Below, in pieces: positions 50,230 through 60,372 of a DNA stretch of 64,000 nucleotides. Position 1 is the first letter of the stretch; every line of letters begins with the position of its first letter. The translations under genes were made by a program, and so were the position numbers. Under the pieces are notes generated by a model that had not been told where the DNA came from, searched no databases, and saw only the letters and a program-made list of their open reading frames with translations. This DNA is from Pusillimonas sp044464525 (GTDB lineage: Bacteria; Pseudomonadota; Gammaproteobacteria; Burkholderiales; Burkholderiaceae_B). The stretch covers positions 1-64,000 of the forward strand of contig NZ_JBIQLE010000013.1 of the NCBI RefSeq assembly GCF_044464525.1, in the 5' to 3' direction.

Positions 50230-51513
50230 ATGAAACTAGAAACTCTTGCCGTACACGCCGGCTATAAGCCCGACCCCACCACCAAATCGGTGGCCGTGCC
50301 CATCTACCAGACCACCTCGTACGCTTTCGACAGCACACAGCACGGGGCCGATCTGTTCGATCTTAAGGTGGCCGGCAATATCTATACCCGCATCACCAAC
50401 CCCACCAACGCCATCCTTGAAGAGCGCGTCGCCGCGCTCGAGGGCGGCGTGGGCGCGCTGGCGGTGGCCTCGGGCATGTCGGCCATCACGTACGCCATAC
50501 AGGCCATCGCCCAGGCGGGCGACAACATCGTCTCGATCAGCAAGCTGTATGGCGGCACCTACAATCTGTTCGCCCATACGTTTCCACGTCAAGGCATTAC
50601 GGTAAAGTTTGCGCCTCATAACGATATCGCGGCCCTTGAGGCGCTTATCGACGAAAACACCAAGGCCGTGTTCTGCGAAACCATCGGCAACCCGGCCGGC
50701 AATGTGGTCGACATCCGCGCGCTGGCCGATGCCGCCCACCGTCATGGCGTGCCGTTAATCGTCGACAACACCGTGGCCTCCCCTGCCCTGTGCCGTCCGT
50801 TCGAACATGGCGCCGATATCGTCGTGCACGCGCTAACCAAATACATGGGCGGCCACGGCACGACGCTAGCCGGGGCCATCGTCGATTCCGGAAAATTCCC
50901 CTGGGCCGAGCATAAGCAGCGCTTTCCCATGCTCAACGAGCCCGACCCTTCCTACCATGGGGTCGTGTATACCGAGGCCCTGGGCCCGGCCGCCTTCATC
51001 GGCCGCTGCCGCGTCGTTCCTTTGCGCAATACCGGAGCAGCGCTATCGCCATTCAACGCCTTCCTTATTTTGCAGGGCATTGAAACCTTGTCCTTGCGCA
51101 TGGAACGCCATGTCGAGAACGCGCAAAAAGTGGCCGAGTTTCTCAAGGCCCAGCCGCAGGTGGGCTGGGTGCAGTACGCCGGCCTAAGCGACCATCCCGA
51201 GCACGAACTGGCCAAAAAATACTTCGACATGGGCGGCAAGCCGGCCGCCATCCTGTCATTCGGCATCAAGGGCGGCTTCGAGGCGGGCGCGCGCTTCATC
51301 GATGCCTTGCAGCTTATTCTGCGGCTCGTGAACATTGGCGACGCCAAGTCGCTGGCCTGCCATCCGGCCTCCACCACGCATCGCCAACTCAGCCCCGAAG
51401 AGCTCGCCTCGGCCGGAGTCGGTGAAGACATGATCCGCCTGTCGATCGGCATCGAGCACATCGACGACATTCTGGCCGATATCTCGCAGGCGCTGGAAGC
51501 CAGCAAAGGCTAG
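50230..51513 (+). CDS. O-acetylhomoserine aminocarboxypropyltransferase (OAH sulfhydrylase)
   Basis: The 427-residue PLP enzyme of the Cys/Met metabolism family forms homocysteine from O-acetylhomoserine and sulfide. Diagnostic are LAVHAGYKPDPTTKSVAVPIYQ at the start, YTRITNPTN, and ALTKYMGGHGTT, where the Lys binds PLP. The C-terminus LSIGIEHIDDILADI fits MetY. It lies beside the ferredoxin and transhydrogenase genes, all plausible in sulfur/redox metabolism. The Shine-Dalgarno is weak. Confidence 0.95.
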   Translation: MKLETLAVHAGYKPDPTTKSVAVPIYQTTSYAFDSTQHGADLFDLKVAGNIYTRITNPTNAILEERVAALEGGVGALAVASGMSAITYAIQAIAQAGDNIVSISKLYGGTYNLFAHTFPRQGITVKFAPHNDIAALEALIDENTKAVFCETIGNPAGNVVDIRALADAAHRHGVPLIVDNTVASPALCRPFEHGADIVVHALTKYMGGHGTTLAGAIVDSGKFPWAEHKQRFPMLNEPDPSYHGVVYTEALGPAAFIGRCRVVPLRNTGAALSPFNAFLILQGIETLSLRMERHVENAQKVAEFLKAQPQVGWVQYAGLSDHPEHELAKKYFDMGGKPAAILSFGIKGGFEAGARFIDALQLILRLVNIGDAKSLACHPASTTHRQLSPEELASAGVGEDMIRLSIGIEHIDDILADISQALEASKG

Positions 51514-51525
51514 ACCAGCCACCGC

Positions 51526-51561
51526 GGGCCCGGCCGAAAACTCTCTCTCGCGGCCGGGCCC
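51526..51561 (+). terminator. Hairpin after the sulfhydrylase gene
   Basis: Arms GGGCCCGGCCG (51526-51536) and CGGCCGGGCCC (51551-51561) pair perfectly over 11 bp around a 14-base loop, followed by a T/C-rich stretch rather than a pure T run. Confidence 0.65.
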
Positions 51562-51630
51562 TTCGCTTCGGTTATAGTTAACGCTTAAAAAACACGCAGC
51601 AAAAGCCAGAAAAACCGGGGAGACAACATC

Positions 51631-52749
51631 ATGCTGATCGGCATTCCGCGCGAAAGCACGGCGGGCGAAACTCGCGTCGCCGCAACGCCAGAAACCGTCA
51701 AAAAATACATTGCGGGCAAGCACAGCGTCGTCATCGAGACCAAGGCCGGCCTTGCGGCCAGCTATCCTGATAAGGCCTATACCGATGTGGGGGCAACGGT
51801 CGGCAACGCCCAGGATGCCTTGGGCGCCGAGCTGATATTGAAGGTGCGCGCCCCCTCGTCGGCCGAACTGGGCCACACGAAGCGCGACGCGGTACTGGTA
51901 GGCATGCTCGACCCCTTCAACCAAGAAGGCCTCGCCGCGCTGGCTCAGGCCGGCCTCACCTCATTCGCCCTCGAGGCGGCCCCGCGCATCACCCGCGCCC
52001 AAAGCCTTGATGTTCTGTCATCACAAGCCAACCTGGCCGGTTACAAGGCCGTGATGCTGGCCGCCAATCAATATGGGCGCATCTTTCCCATGATGATGAC
52101 GGCAGCGGGCACGCTCAAGGCGGCGCGTGTCGTCGTGCTGGGCGCCGGCGTCGCCGGCTTGCAAGCCATCGCCACCGCCAAACGCCTGGGTGCTGTGGTC
52201 GAGGCCTCGGATGTACGGCCGGCCGCGCAAGAGCAGGTCGAATCCTTGGGGGCCAAGTTCATCGAGGTGCCTTTCGAAACCGACGAAGAGCGTGAAATCG
52301 CTCAAGGCGCGGGCGGCTATGCCAGACCGATGCCGGCTGCATGGATGGCGCGCCAGGCTGCGCTGGTTTCCGAGCGCTGCAAACAGGCCGACATCGTCAT
52401 CTCGACAGCCCTTATCCCCGGACGCCCCGCCCCCACGCTGATCAGCGAGGAAACCGTGCAGGCCATGAAGCCCGGCTCCGTTATTGTCGACCTGGCGGTC
52501 GAGCGCGGCGGCAACTGCCCGCTGTCCGAGATCGACAAAGTCGTTGTCAAGCACGACGTGGCCTTGGTGGGCTACAGCAATTTACCGGCCATGGTGGCCA
52601 CCGACGCCTCGGCATTGTATGCACGCAACGTACTCGATTTCCTAAAGCTGATCACCGACGCCGAGGGCGGGCTGGCCATACAACGCGAGGATGAAATCGT
52701 CACGGCCTGCCTAATGACCCACGACGGCAATGTACTCAGGAGCGCATGA
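51631..52749 (+). CDS. pntA1: NAD(P) transhydrogenase subunit alpha part 1
   Basis: The 372-residue soluble domain I binds NAD(H): MLIGIPRESTAGETRVAATPE at the start, GAGVAGLQAIATAKRLGA as the dinucleotide site, and the RQR-loop region. It is the first of a three-gene transhydrogenase, as found in Rhodospirillum-type enzymes. GGGAGA precedes the ATG. Its stop overlaps the start region of the next gene. Confidence 0.95.
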   Translation: MLIGIPRESTAGETRVAATPETVKKYIAGKHSVVIETKAGLAASYPDKAYTDVGATVGNAQDALGAELILKVRAPSSAELGHTKRDAVLVGMLDPFNQEGLAALAQAGLTSFALEAAPRITRAQSLDVLSSQANLAGYKAVMLAANQYGRIFPMMMTAAGTLKAARVVVLGAGVAGLQAIATAKRLGAVVEASDVRPAAQEQVESLGAKFIEVPFETDEEREIAQGAGGYARPMPAAWMARQAALVSERCKQADIVISTALIPGRPAPTLISEETVQAMKPGSVIVDLAVERGGNCPLSEIDKVVVKHDVALVGYSNLPAMVATDASALYARNVLDFLKLITDAEGGLAIQREDEIVTACLMTHDGNVLRSA

Positions 52750-53056
52750 TGGACGCCATCAACCCAACCCTGCTCAACCTCATCATCTTCGTGCTTGCCG
52801 TCTATGTGGGCTACCACGTCGTCTGGAACGTCACGCCGGCCTTGCACACGCCGCTGATGGCGGTCACCAACGCCATCTCCGCCATCGTGATCGTAGGCGC
52901 CATGCTGGCCGCCGCCCTCACTGAAGGCAACCTGGCCCGTTTCATGGGTGTGTTTGCGGTGGCGCTGGCCGCCGTCAACGTATTCGGGGGGTTTCTCGTC
53001 ACACGGCGCATGCTCGAGATGTTCAAGAAGAAAGAAAAGAAGGCCGGAGGAAAATC

Positions 53057-53060
<4 letters not shown>
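52749..53060 (+). CDS. pntA2: NAD(P) transhydrogenase subunit alpha part 2
   Basis: The 103-residue protein holds the alpha-subunit membrane part, with three hydrophobic helices and a charged tail KKKEKKAGGKS. AGGAG lies 6 bases before the ATG at 52749 (an adjacent ATG at 52746 is too close). Its stop overlaps the pntB start by 4 bases. Confidence 0.93.
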
Positions 53061-54496
<1,436 letters not shown>

Positions 54497-54531
54497 GGTT
54501 TCAGGCAGCCTGCCCAGCGGCGAGCTGCCAG

Positions 54532-55455
54532 TTACGGCTTGCGCTTTCGCAAGTAGATGGGCGCAACCGACTCAAGTGGCGTGGGCACCACCCCGAGCTC
54601 GGGCGCCATGCGCTCGTCGCTTGTGTTGTCGACCCGCAAAGAATCTAGATTATCTCGCGACATGATGGGTTGGCCCGGCAATAACTCAAAAAACATGGCT
54701 TGCAGGTAGCCAATAAACCGGGGCATCGCAAGCACAGGCCGCGGCCGGCCGCTCCAGCGCGCCGCCAAGCTCACAAGCTCGGCCAGGCTGTACTGCGACA
54801 AACCTGCAACGACATAGGTTTTTCTGTAAGTGAGCGAGTTTTCGAGCGAGTTAACCATTACCCTTGCAACATCGCGAACATAAACCGGCTGCAAACGAGC
54901 TTTCGCTTGTGCAAGTGGAATTACAGGCAGCCAACGCGCCAGCTTTGCGAACAGATTCATGAAGCTGTCTTCTTGGCCAAAGACAACCGAAGGCCTGAAA
55001 ATTGTGTAGTTGCCTTCGGGATACGCAGAGAATTCAGACTTTAACGCCGCCTCGCCGGCCGCCTTGGAACGCTGATAAGCGCTGGGGCCTTGTGCGTCGG
55101 CACCCAGGGCGCTGACATGCAGTAGCCGCGGCACACCCATTTTGCGGCATGTCGCCGCGATACGACGCGGAAGCTCGACATGGACGCGTTCGAACTCCGG
55201 CCCATAGGGCTTGCCCCGCTTACTGTGCAAGACACCGGCAAGATTGATCACTACATCTACGTGGGCCAGCAGACTCTCGAGATCGGCGTCGGCGTGGACA
55301 TCGACTTCGAAAAGAGTAAGGGCGGGAAACACCAGTAGATCGCGCCCTTTGGCGTAGCGGCGCGTGGGCACATGCACCACATGGCCCTCTTTGACGAGCT
55401 GGGCTACCAGATGCTGCCCGATGAACCCGGTACCGCCGATGACCAACACGCGCAT
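54532..55455 (-). CDS. NAD-dependent epimerase/dehydratase, NDUFA9-like (atypical SDR)
   Basis: The 307-residue protein has the extended/atypical SDR Rossmann motif MRVLVIGGTGFIGQHLV and a VINLAGVL segment; the catalytic YxxxK appears as YQRSKAAGE. It resembles bacterial NDUFA9-like proteins annotated as complex I-associated, of unknown reaction. The ATG at 55455 has a G-rich stretch just upstream. It lies downstream of the TRAP genes on the same strand, separated by a hairpin. Confidence 0.85.
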   Translation of the reverse strand: MRVLVIGGTGFIGQHLVAQLVKEGHVVHVPTRRYAKGRDLLVFPALTLFEVDVHADADLESLLAHVDVVINLAGVLHSKRGKPYGPEFERVHVELPRRIAATCRKMGVPRLLHVSALGADAQGPSAYQRSKAAGEAALKSEFSAYPEGNYTIFRPSVVFGQEDSFMNLFAKLARWLPVIPLAQAKARLQPVYVRDVARVMVNSLENSLTYRKTYVVAGLSQYSLAELVSLAARWSGRPRPVLAMPRFIGYLQAMFFELLPGQPIMSRDNLDSLRVDNTSDERMAPELGVVPTPLESVAPIYLRKRKP

Positions 55456-55520
55456 CCCACCCCCCCGCTGTACACACGTCATAGAGCCATTTTCGGCCGA
55501 GACGCGGTTACGTGCAAGCT

Positions 55521-55544
55521 AAAGGGGGCTTTGCAGCCCCCTTT
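55521..55544. terminator. Hairpin downstream of the TRAP operon
   Basis: AAAGGGGGCT (55521-55530) and AGCCCCCTTT (55535-55544) form a perfect 10-bp stem with a TTGC loop just past the dctM stop; the T run is short on both strands. Confidence 0.7.
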
Positions 55545-55546
55545 GT

Positions 55547-56860
55547 TTAGCGTATCAGGCTAGGCAGCCATAAGCTGATCTGGGGAAAGAACACGACCAG
55601 GATCAACACGAACATCTCGATTGCCAAGAATGGCACGGCCGCCTTGTATACGACCGACATGCGTATATCGGGCGGCGCAATACCCTTCATGACAAACAGC
55701 AGCAAGCCGAACGGCGGGGTCAGGAAGCCCATCTCCATCGTGATGAGGTAGATGACGCCCAGCCAGATCGGGTCGATGCCCACCGCATTTGCAATAGGTA
55801 TGAACAGCGGCACGGTGATCATCACCATGCTGACCTGGTCGACGAAACAGCCAAGAATAAGCAGGACGATCATCATCATGACCAAGACTGTCAGCGGATC
55901 GGCGCCCAGGCTGGTAACCACCGAGACCACGCCACTGGTGGCGCCGGAGAACGCCAGAATCTGGCTGAAGGTGGTGGATGCCATGATGATGAAAAGAATC
56001 ATCGTGCTGGTCTTGCCGGTTTCCGCCAGCATTACTTTAATGCCCTGCCAGGTAAGGCTGCGATAGCATAGCGCAGCCAGGAACGAAGCGATTACCCCCA
56101 GCCCGGCAGACTCGGTGGGCGTTGCAACGCCCAAGACCAGCGACCCCACCACCACAATAAGAATGCCTGAAAGCGGCACGACGTAGATCAGGAAAGGAAG
56201 CCAGCGTTCGGAGCGCGTGCGCTGCACGGGTTCATCGGGTGGTGCGTCTTGAGGCCGGCGCTTTGCCCGCACAATGATGTAGACAAAGAACAGGAAGGCC
56301 ATCAGCAACGCGGGGATAATACCGGCCAGCAGCAACCGCGAAATGGACATGCCCGCCAGGCTGCCCACCAGCACGGCCAGCGCCGAAGGCGGTATGAGCA
56401 TGGCTATGGCGCCCGTGGCCATGATGGGCCCCATGGCAAGCGTGGTGTGATAGCCGCGCTTGAGCATGACAGGCAGCAGCGAGCGGCCCAACATGGCCGT
56501 GTTGGCGATGCTGGAGCCGGACAGCGCCGAAAACACCGTACCCGCCGCCACTGTAACCACCGCCATGCGGCCGGGCACCCGGCTGATCAAGCGTTCGATT
56601 GCATCGATGGCCTTGAAAGCCATGCCTGAATGCAGCAGGATTTCGCCCATGAGAATGAACAGCGGGATAGGCGCCAGACTGTAATGGGTGATGGCCGTGA
56701 CCACGTTGCGGGTCATTTGGATAAGGCCTATCTCGCCATTAAGAAATACAAAGGCGCCTATGACGTTGACGCCAAAAAAGGTTACTGCGACCGGCAGGCC
56801 CAGCATGAGCAGGAAGATGAGTAATCCTGTCAGCAACAGCAGTGAGGAAATCCAATCCAT
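55547..56860 (-). CDS. dctM: TRAP transporter large permease (DctM)
   Basis: The 437-residue membrane protein has twelve or so spans and TRAP DctM-like features (FGVNVIGAFVFLNGEI; GDPL-type loops; GFLTPPFGLLLFVMKGIAP near the C-terminus). With DctQ and DctP it forms a sodium-coupled organic-acid importer. It starts 15 bases after the DctQ stop. The substrate is unknown. Confidence 0.94.
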   Translation of the reverse strand: MDWISSLLLLTGLLIFLLMLGLPVAVTFFGVNVIGAFVFLNGEIGLIQMTRNVVTAITHYSLAPIPLFILMGEILLHSGMAFKAIDAIERLISRVPGRMAVVTVAAGTVFSALSGSSIANTAMLGRSLLPVMLKRGYHTTLAMGPIMATGAIAMLIPPSALAVLVGSLAGMSISRLLLAGIIPALLMAFLFFVYIIVRAKRRPQDAPPDEPVQRTRSERWLPFLIYVVPLSGILIVVVGSLVLGVATPTESAGLGVIASFLAALCYRSLTWQGIKVMLAETGKTSTMILFIIMASTTFSQILAFSGATSGVVSVVTSLGADPLTVLVMMMIVLLILGCFVDQVSMVMITVPLFIPIANAVGIDPIWLGVIYLITMEMGFLTPPFGLLLFVMKGIAPPDIRMSVVYKAAVPFLAIEMFVLILVVFFPQISLWLPSLIR

Positions 56861-56875
56861 TGGGAGGGTGTCTGG

Positions 56876-57388
56876 TTAACTGGCGGAAGCGTGCGACAAA
56901 AGGCGAAACTCTTTGCGCATAAGAAGCAGGAATTCAATGGTCACCAAGAGCATGCCAAACGGCACGAAGGCGTTGATGGACCATTCGGGGATGGTGAAGG
57001 TTTTGTAGATCATGCTGCCCCGGTTGAATGCCGCCACCGTGGCAATGGTGCTGTAGTAGCAGATGATGAAGCAGATGACCGCGCCCAAAAGGTTAACGAA
57101 GGTGTTGACCATGCGCCTGAGGCGCTCGGGCAGGTTGCCCGTGACAACGTCCACGGAAACGTGAGCGCCTTCGCGAAGCACCCAAGGTGCTGCGAAGACG
57201 GTCGCAATATACATGGCGTACTCGAGGGTTTCGATCACCCAGGCCAGGCCGCCGCCGAACATGTTGCGTGCCACCACGTCGGCGCCGATAAAAAAGGCCA
57301 TTAACCCGAAGATCGCCCCCCCGATGACGGCCAGGCCTCCGATTAATGAATCGTAGGCCCGCACGATTAATAAATTTGACGCCGTCAT
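56876..57388 (-). CDS. dctQ: TRAP transporter small permease (DctQ)
   Basis: The 170-residue protein has four hydrophobic segments and the DctQ core (FIGADVVARNMFGGGLAWVIE, then VLREGAHVSVDVVTGNLPER). AGGA precedes the ATG. It is between the binding-protein gene (36 bases upstream) and the large permease (15 bases downstream). Confidence 0.93.
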   Translation of the reverse strand: MTASNLLIVRAYDSLIGGLAVIGGAIFGLMAFFIGADVVARNMFGGGLAWVIETLEYAMYIATVFAAPWVLREGAHVSVDVVTGNLPERLRRMVNTFVNLLGAVICFIICYYSTIATVAAFNRGSMIYKTFTIPEWSINAFVPFGMLLVTIEFLLLMRKEFRLLSHASAS

Positions 57389-57424
57389 GCGTATCCTGAA
57401 TAAAGCCGGAACGAAAAGTTAATT

Positions 57425-58396
57425 TTACTTGGTAAGCAGTTCACGCAGGCGCGGGCCGTCGTCGGGTGCGGCCTTGATGACCTGTTCCCAACCGGCTTCG
57501 CGAGCAGTGTCAAGCCATTTCTCGCGCTCTTCGCCCTCGATGGTGTACACGACCATGCCGGCATCAGCCTGCTTCTTGGCTTCTTCCTTGTTGATCTCGG
57601 CATTCTCGGCGTTGGTGGATTCGAGCCAAATGGCCATTTTGTTCAGGAATTCGCGCTGCTCGTCGGAGAGCGACTTCCATTTGTCGAGGTTGACCAAGAC
57701 GTTGACGTCGACAGTGTAGAAACCGGGGTCGACGCGAGCCTTGGTGACCTCTTGCCAGCCCAGGTCGAGCACGCCCTGAATGGGCCAGCCGTAGCCGTCG
57801 ACTACGCCGCGCTCGAGTGCGGTATAGACCTCGGAGGGAGGTGTTTGAATGCTGCTGGCGTTAAGCTTTTCGAAGAACGCACGATAAACGGGCGTTACGC
57901 GCAGGGTAAGGCCGCTAAGATCGGCCTTTTCGACCGGTTTGTTCACATACAGATGAAATGGGTTGCCGTCGCCGGTGCGAGCCAGGTACCAGCTGTTCAT
58001 CTTTTTATTGTGCAGCTCGTTGATGTATTCCCAGCCGCCGTTTTCGCGCAGTTCTTGAATGGAGAGCTCGGTGAGCTTCAGGCCATCGCCTGCAGGCAAC
58101 AGGTTGGTGTAGAACGCTGCGGTTACAAACGCCATATCAATGACGCCCGAAGAAACCGAGTTGCCGACCTCGAAAGGCGGCATGGCCGAAGGCCCGCCCA
58201 TGTAGTTGATTCTTACCAAGCCCTTGCCTTCGGCGTTGACCTTCTCAACAAAGCGGGCAAACGGACGCTCGATAAGCGAACCTTGTTGGAATGAACTGAC
58301 AGCGCGCAGCACGACTTCGTCTGCGCTGGCTGGGGCTGCCGCGAATAGTGCGCCGACAGCCAGGGCCGCCCCGGCTAGCTTGGTAAGCATTTTCAT
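57425..58396 (-). CDS. dctP: TRAP transporter substrate-binding protein (DctP family)
   Basis: The 323-residue periplasmic protein has a signal peptide (LTKLAGAALAVGALFAAAPASA) and the DctP fold: RINYMGGPSAMPPFEVGNSV and RVTPVYRAFFEKLNA, the latter with the arginine that usually binds the ligand carboxylate. GGAG precedes the ATG. It leads the dctPQM unit. The ligand is unknown; a carboxylate is expected from the family. Confidence 0.92.
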   Translation of the reverse strand: MKMLTKLAGAALAVGALFAAAPASADEVVLRAVSSFQQGSLIERPFARFVEKVNAEGKGLVRINYMGGPSAMPPFEVGNSVSSGVIDMAFVTAAFYTNLLPAGDGLKLTELSIQELRENGGWEYINELHNKKMNSWYLARTGDGNPFHLYVNKPVEKADLSGLTLRVTPVYRAFFEKLNASSIQTPPSEVYTALERGVVDGYGWPIQGVLDLGWQEVTKARVDPGFYTVDVNVLVNLDKWKSLSDEQREFLNKMAIWLESTNAENAEINKEEAKKQADAGMVVYTIEGEEREKWLDTAREAGWEQVIKAAPDDGPRLRELLTK

Positions 58397-58486
58397 GGGG
58401 TTATCTCCGAGAATAGTTTATGTTTCAACTAATATATTGTTGCACGAAAAAAATAAGCGTGCCACTTAGGGCTTGCCCCAAGTTTA

Positions 58487-58499
58487 GTAAACGTTTTAC
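58487..58499. promoter_or_regulatory. Palindromic site upstream of the TRAP operon
   Basis: GTAAACGTTTTAC has the perfect core AAACGTTT and resembles LacI-family operators. It is about 90 bases upstream of dctP, between dctP and the truncated peptidase gene. No adjacent regulator gene exists, so this is tentative. Confidence 0.3.
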
Positions 58500-58523
58500 G
58501 TCGCCAATAGTGTCTCAGACTGC

Positions 58524-58967
58524 TTACCCCAGCGGAAGGGAGTTCAATTCCGCACGAGCCTCCCGCCAAGCTGGATAGTATTTTTCCAGCAGCATGATGA
58601 AGCGCTCACTGTGCGTCGGCTCGATCAGATGAATCATCTCATGCACGATTACATATTCGAGCAGGTCACGGGGCTTTTTGACCAGCTCCGCATTGAGCAG
58701 AATGTGAGCCCGCAAATGATTGCAACTGCCCCACTTGGTTTTCATGCGCTGTAAAAAACACCCTTCCACCTTCACTCCGATGCGTTGTTCCCAATGCGCA
58801 ATCAAAGGCGGAATCGCTTCGTGCAACAAGGATCGTTGCCAGCGTCGGTAGATGGCTTCCCGTCTGCCTGTATCGGCTCCAGGACGAACGTTCAGGGTGA
58901 TACGCCGGTGGTCCATAGCCGCGCCACGCGGTTCTGGCTGTTGCGCTGGGAGCGCGGCATGAGTCAA
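58524..58967 (-). pseudogene. 5'-truncated YgjP-like (M48/DUF45) metallopeptidase
   Basis: The visible 147 residues cover only the C-terminal part of a YgjP-type zinc protein: LHEAIPPLIAHWEQRIGV, RMKTKWGSCN, and the metal motif VVHEMIHLIEPTHSERF. The first ~100 residues of the family are missing and no ATG fits at the 5' end (TTG at 58967; internal ATG at 58916). The gene begins 3 bases after the DUF1016 nuclease stop. Full-length relatives often sit beside type I restriction genes; here no hsd gene is seen. Probably a remnant, though the catalytic HExxH is intact. Confidence 0.65.
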
Positions 58968-58970
58968 GTT

Positions 58971-60026
58971 TCACTCCTTCACGTCGTCGCTGGCATGACC
59001 TGTCAGTTCCCGCTCGATCTGCTCAATGCTAGGCAAGCTGGTCTGCAATTCGGCGGGCAGGGATTCAACCAGTTGATACTCGGCGACGCCAAGCGGCTGG
59101 GCGTTGTTGCGCAATGCATATTCAGCCACCACCTTGTTCTTGCCTTTGCACAGCAGCATGCCAATGGTTGGGCCGTCGTCTGGATGCTTCACTTGTGTGT
59201 CCACCGCCGTAAGGTAGAAACCCAACTGCCCCAGGTGCTCAGGTTTGAATTTACCCCCCTTGAGTTCGATCACCACGTAGCAGCGCAGCTTGAGATGGTA
59301 GAACAGCAGGTCGATGAAAAACTCATCACCGCCCACGTTCAGCAAAAACTGACGGCCAACGAAGGCAAAACCTGCGCCCAGCTCCAGTAAAAACTCGGTG
59401 ACGTGCTGCACCAGTGCATTTTCGATCTCGCGTTCCTGTGCTTCCTCGCCCAGACCCAGAAAATCGAAGCGGTACGGATCCTTCAGCGACTCGATGGCCA
59501 AGCCAGACTGCGGTGCGGGCAAGGTGGCCGGAAAGTTCGTCATGGCAGAACCGCTGCGCTCCAGCAGGCGGGACTCGATCTGCATCACCAACACGTTGCG
59601 TGACCAGCCATGCTCGATGGCCTTGGCGGCATACCAGCGACGCGTTTCAGGGCCGGGCAGCTTGTCCAGCAGGGCCAACTGGTGATACCAAGGCAATTGT
59701 GCAAGCACCTCTTGCACAATTGATTCATCCGGCCAAGCCTCCGCAAACGCGCGCATGTACTTAAGGTTGCGCGGCGAAAACCCCTTCATCTCTGGGAAGG
59801 CCGCACGCAGGTCATGTGCCAGCCGATCGATCACCTTTGCCCCCCAACCCTGCATGGCCTGCCGCGCCAGAATGTCGCGGCCGATCTGCCAGTACAACCC
59901 TACCAGTTCCCGATTGATCGCCAGTGCGGCACGCTGCTGCGCCGTATGAATGCGGCCTTTCAGTTCAGCCAGCCAGTCTGCGTAGTCTTGTGGGGCGGAG
60001 GCGAGGGAGATCGGTTTGTTGGTCAT
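58971..60026 (-). CDS. DUF1016 (YhcG) PDDEXK nuclease family protein
   Basis: The 351-residue protein has the DUF1016 N-terminal helical domain (AINRELVGLYWQIGRDI, GFSPRNLKYMRAFAEAWP, LPWYHQLALLDKL) and a C-terminal PD-(D/E)XK nuclease (FIDLLFYH, YVVIELKGGKF). The full length and intact motifs suggest it is functional. Such proteins are linked to restriction/defence loci, but the role is undefined. It overlaps no gene and is followed 3 bases later by the truncated metallopeptidase. Confidence 0.9.
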   Translation of the reverse strand: MTNKPISLASAPQDYADWLAELKGRIHTAQQRAALAINRELVGLYWQIGRDILARQAMQGWGAKVIDRLAHDLRAAFPEMKGFSPRNLKYMRAFAEAWPDESIVQEVLAQLPWYHQLALLDKLPGPETRRWYAAKAIEHGWSRNVLVMQIESRLLERSGSAMTNFPATLPAPQSGLAIESLKDPYRFDFLGLGEEAQEREIENALVQHVTEFLLELGAGFAFVGRQFLLNVGGDEFFIDLLFYHLKLRCYVVIELKGGKFKPEHLGQLGFYLTAVDTQVKHPDDGPTIGMLLCKGKNKVVAEYALRNNAQPLGVAEYQLVESLPAELQTSLPSIEQIERELTGHASDDVKE

Positions 60027-60029
60027 GTG

Positions 60030-60221
60030 TTACTTCCGCTTCAGTTCCTTAGGAAGAAAAGCATCTACCTCATCATCGGAGAACGTTATATCTTCAAGCC
60101 CTTTCAACGCTTTTTGAGCTTCGAAATAAGCCTTGTAATTCATGCTAGGCGCACCGGCGTAAACGGCATAAAAATCTTCCGCAAGGAAGCAATATTCCAA
60201 TATGTAAATAAAACAACCCAA
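60030..60221 (-). CDS. Short open frame upstream of the DUF1016 gene (remnant?)
   Basis: A 63-residue frame with a TTG start (possible internal ATG at 60143) ends 3 bases before the DUF1016 start. The C-terminal part is acidic then basic (EDITFSDDEVDAFLPKELKRK). I do not recognise it. The DNA is more AT-rich than the surroundings. It may be a 3' fragment of a lost gene or a small partner; evidence is weak. Confidence 0.3.
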   Translation of the reverse strand: MGCFIYILEYCFLAEDFYAVYAGAPSMNYKAYFEAQKALKGLEDITFSDDEVDAFLPKELKRK

Positions 60222-60372
60222 ACGTAAGAGCTAACTAGTTGGGCAATCATAGTCATTGAAAAGGGTATTGTCTCGAAAATTACCTCATTACCAGTATTTG
60301 ACTACCCCATTCTTGAAACGTTGGCTACGCCGCAAGGTTCTTGCGAATGCTGACACAATCGAATGCGGGCCA

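Noticed and set aside
58524..60026. Complete type I restriction-modification locus
   Set aside because: No hsdM, hsdS or hsdR gene is seen; only a nuclease of unknown role and a truncated peptidase.
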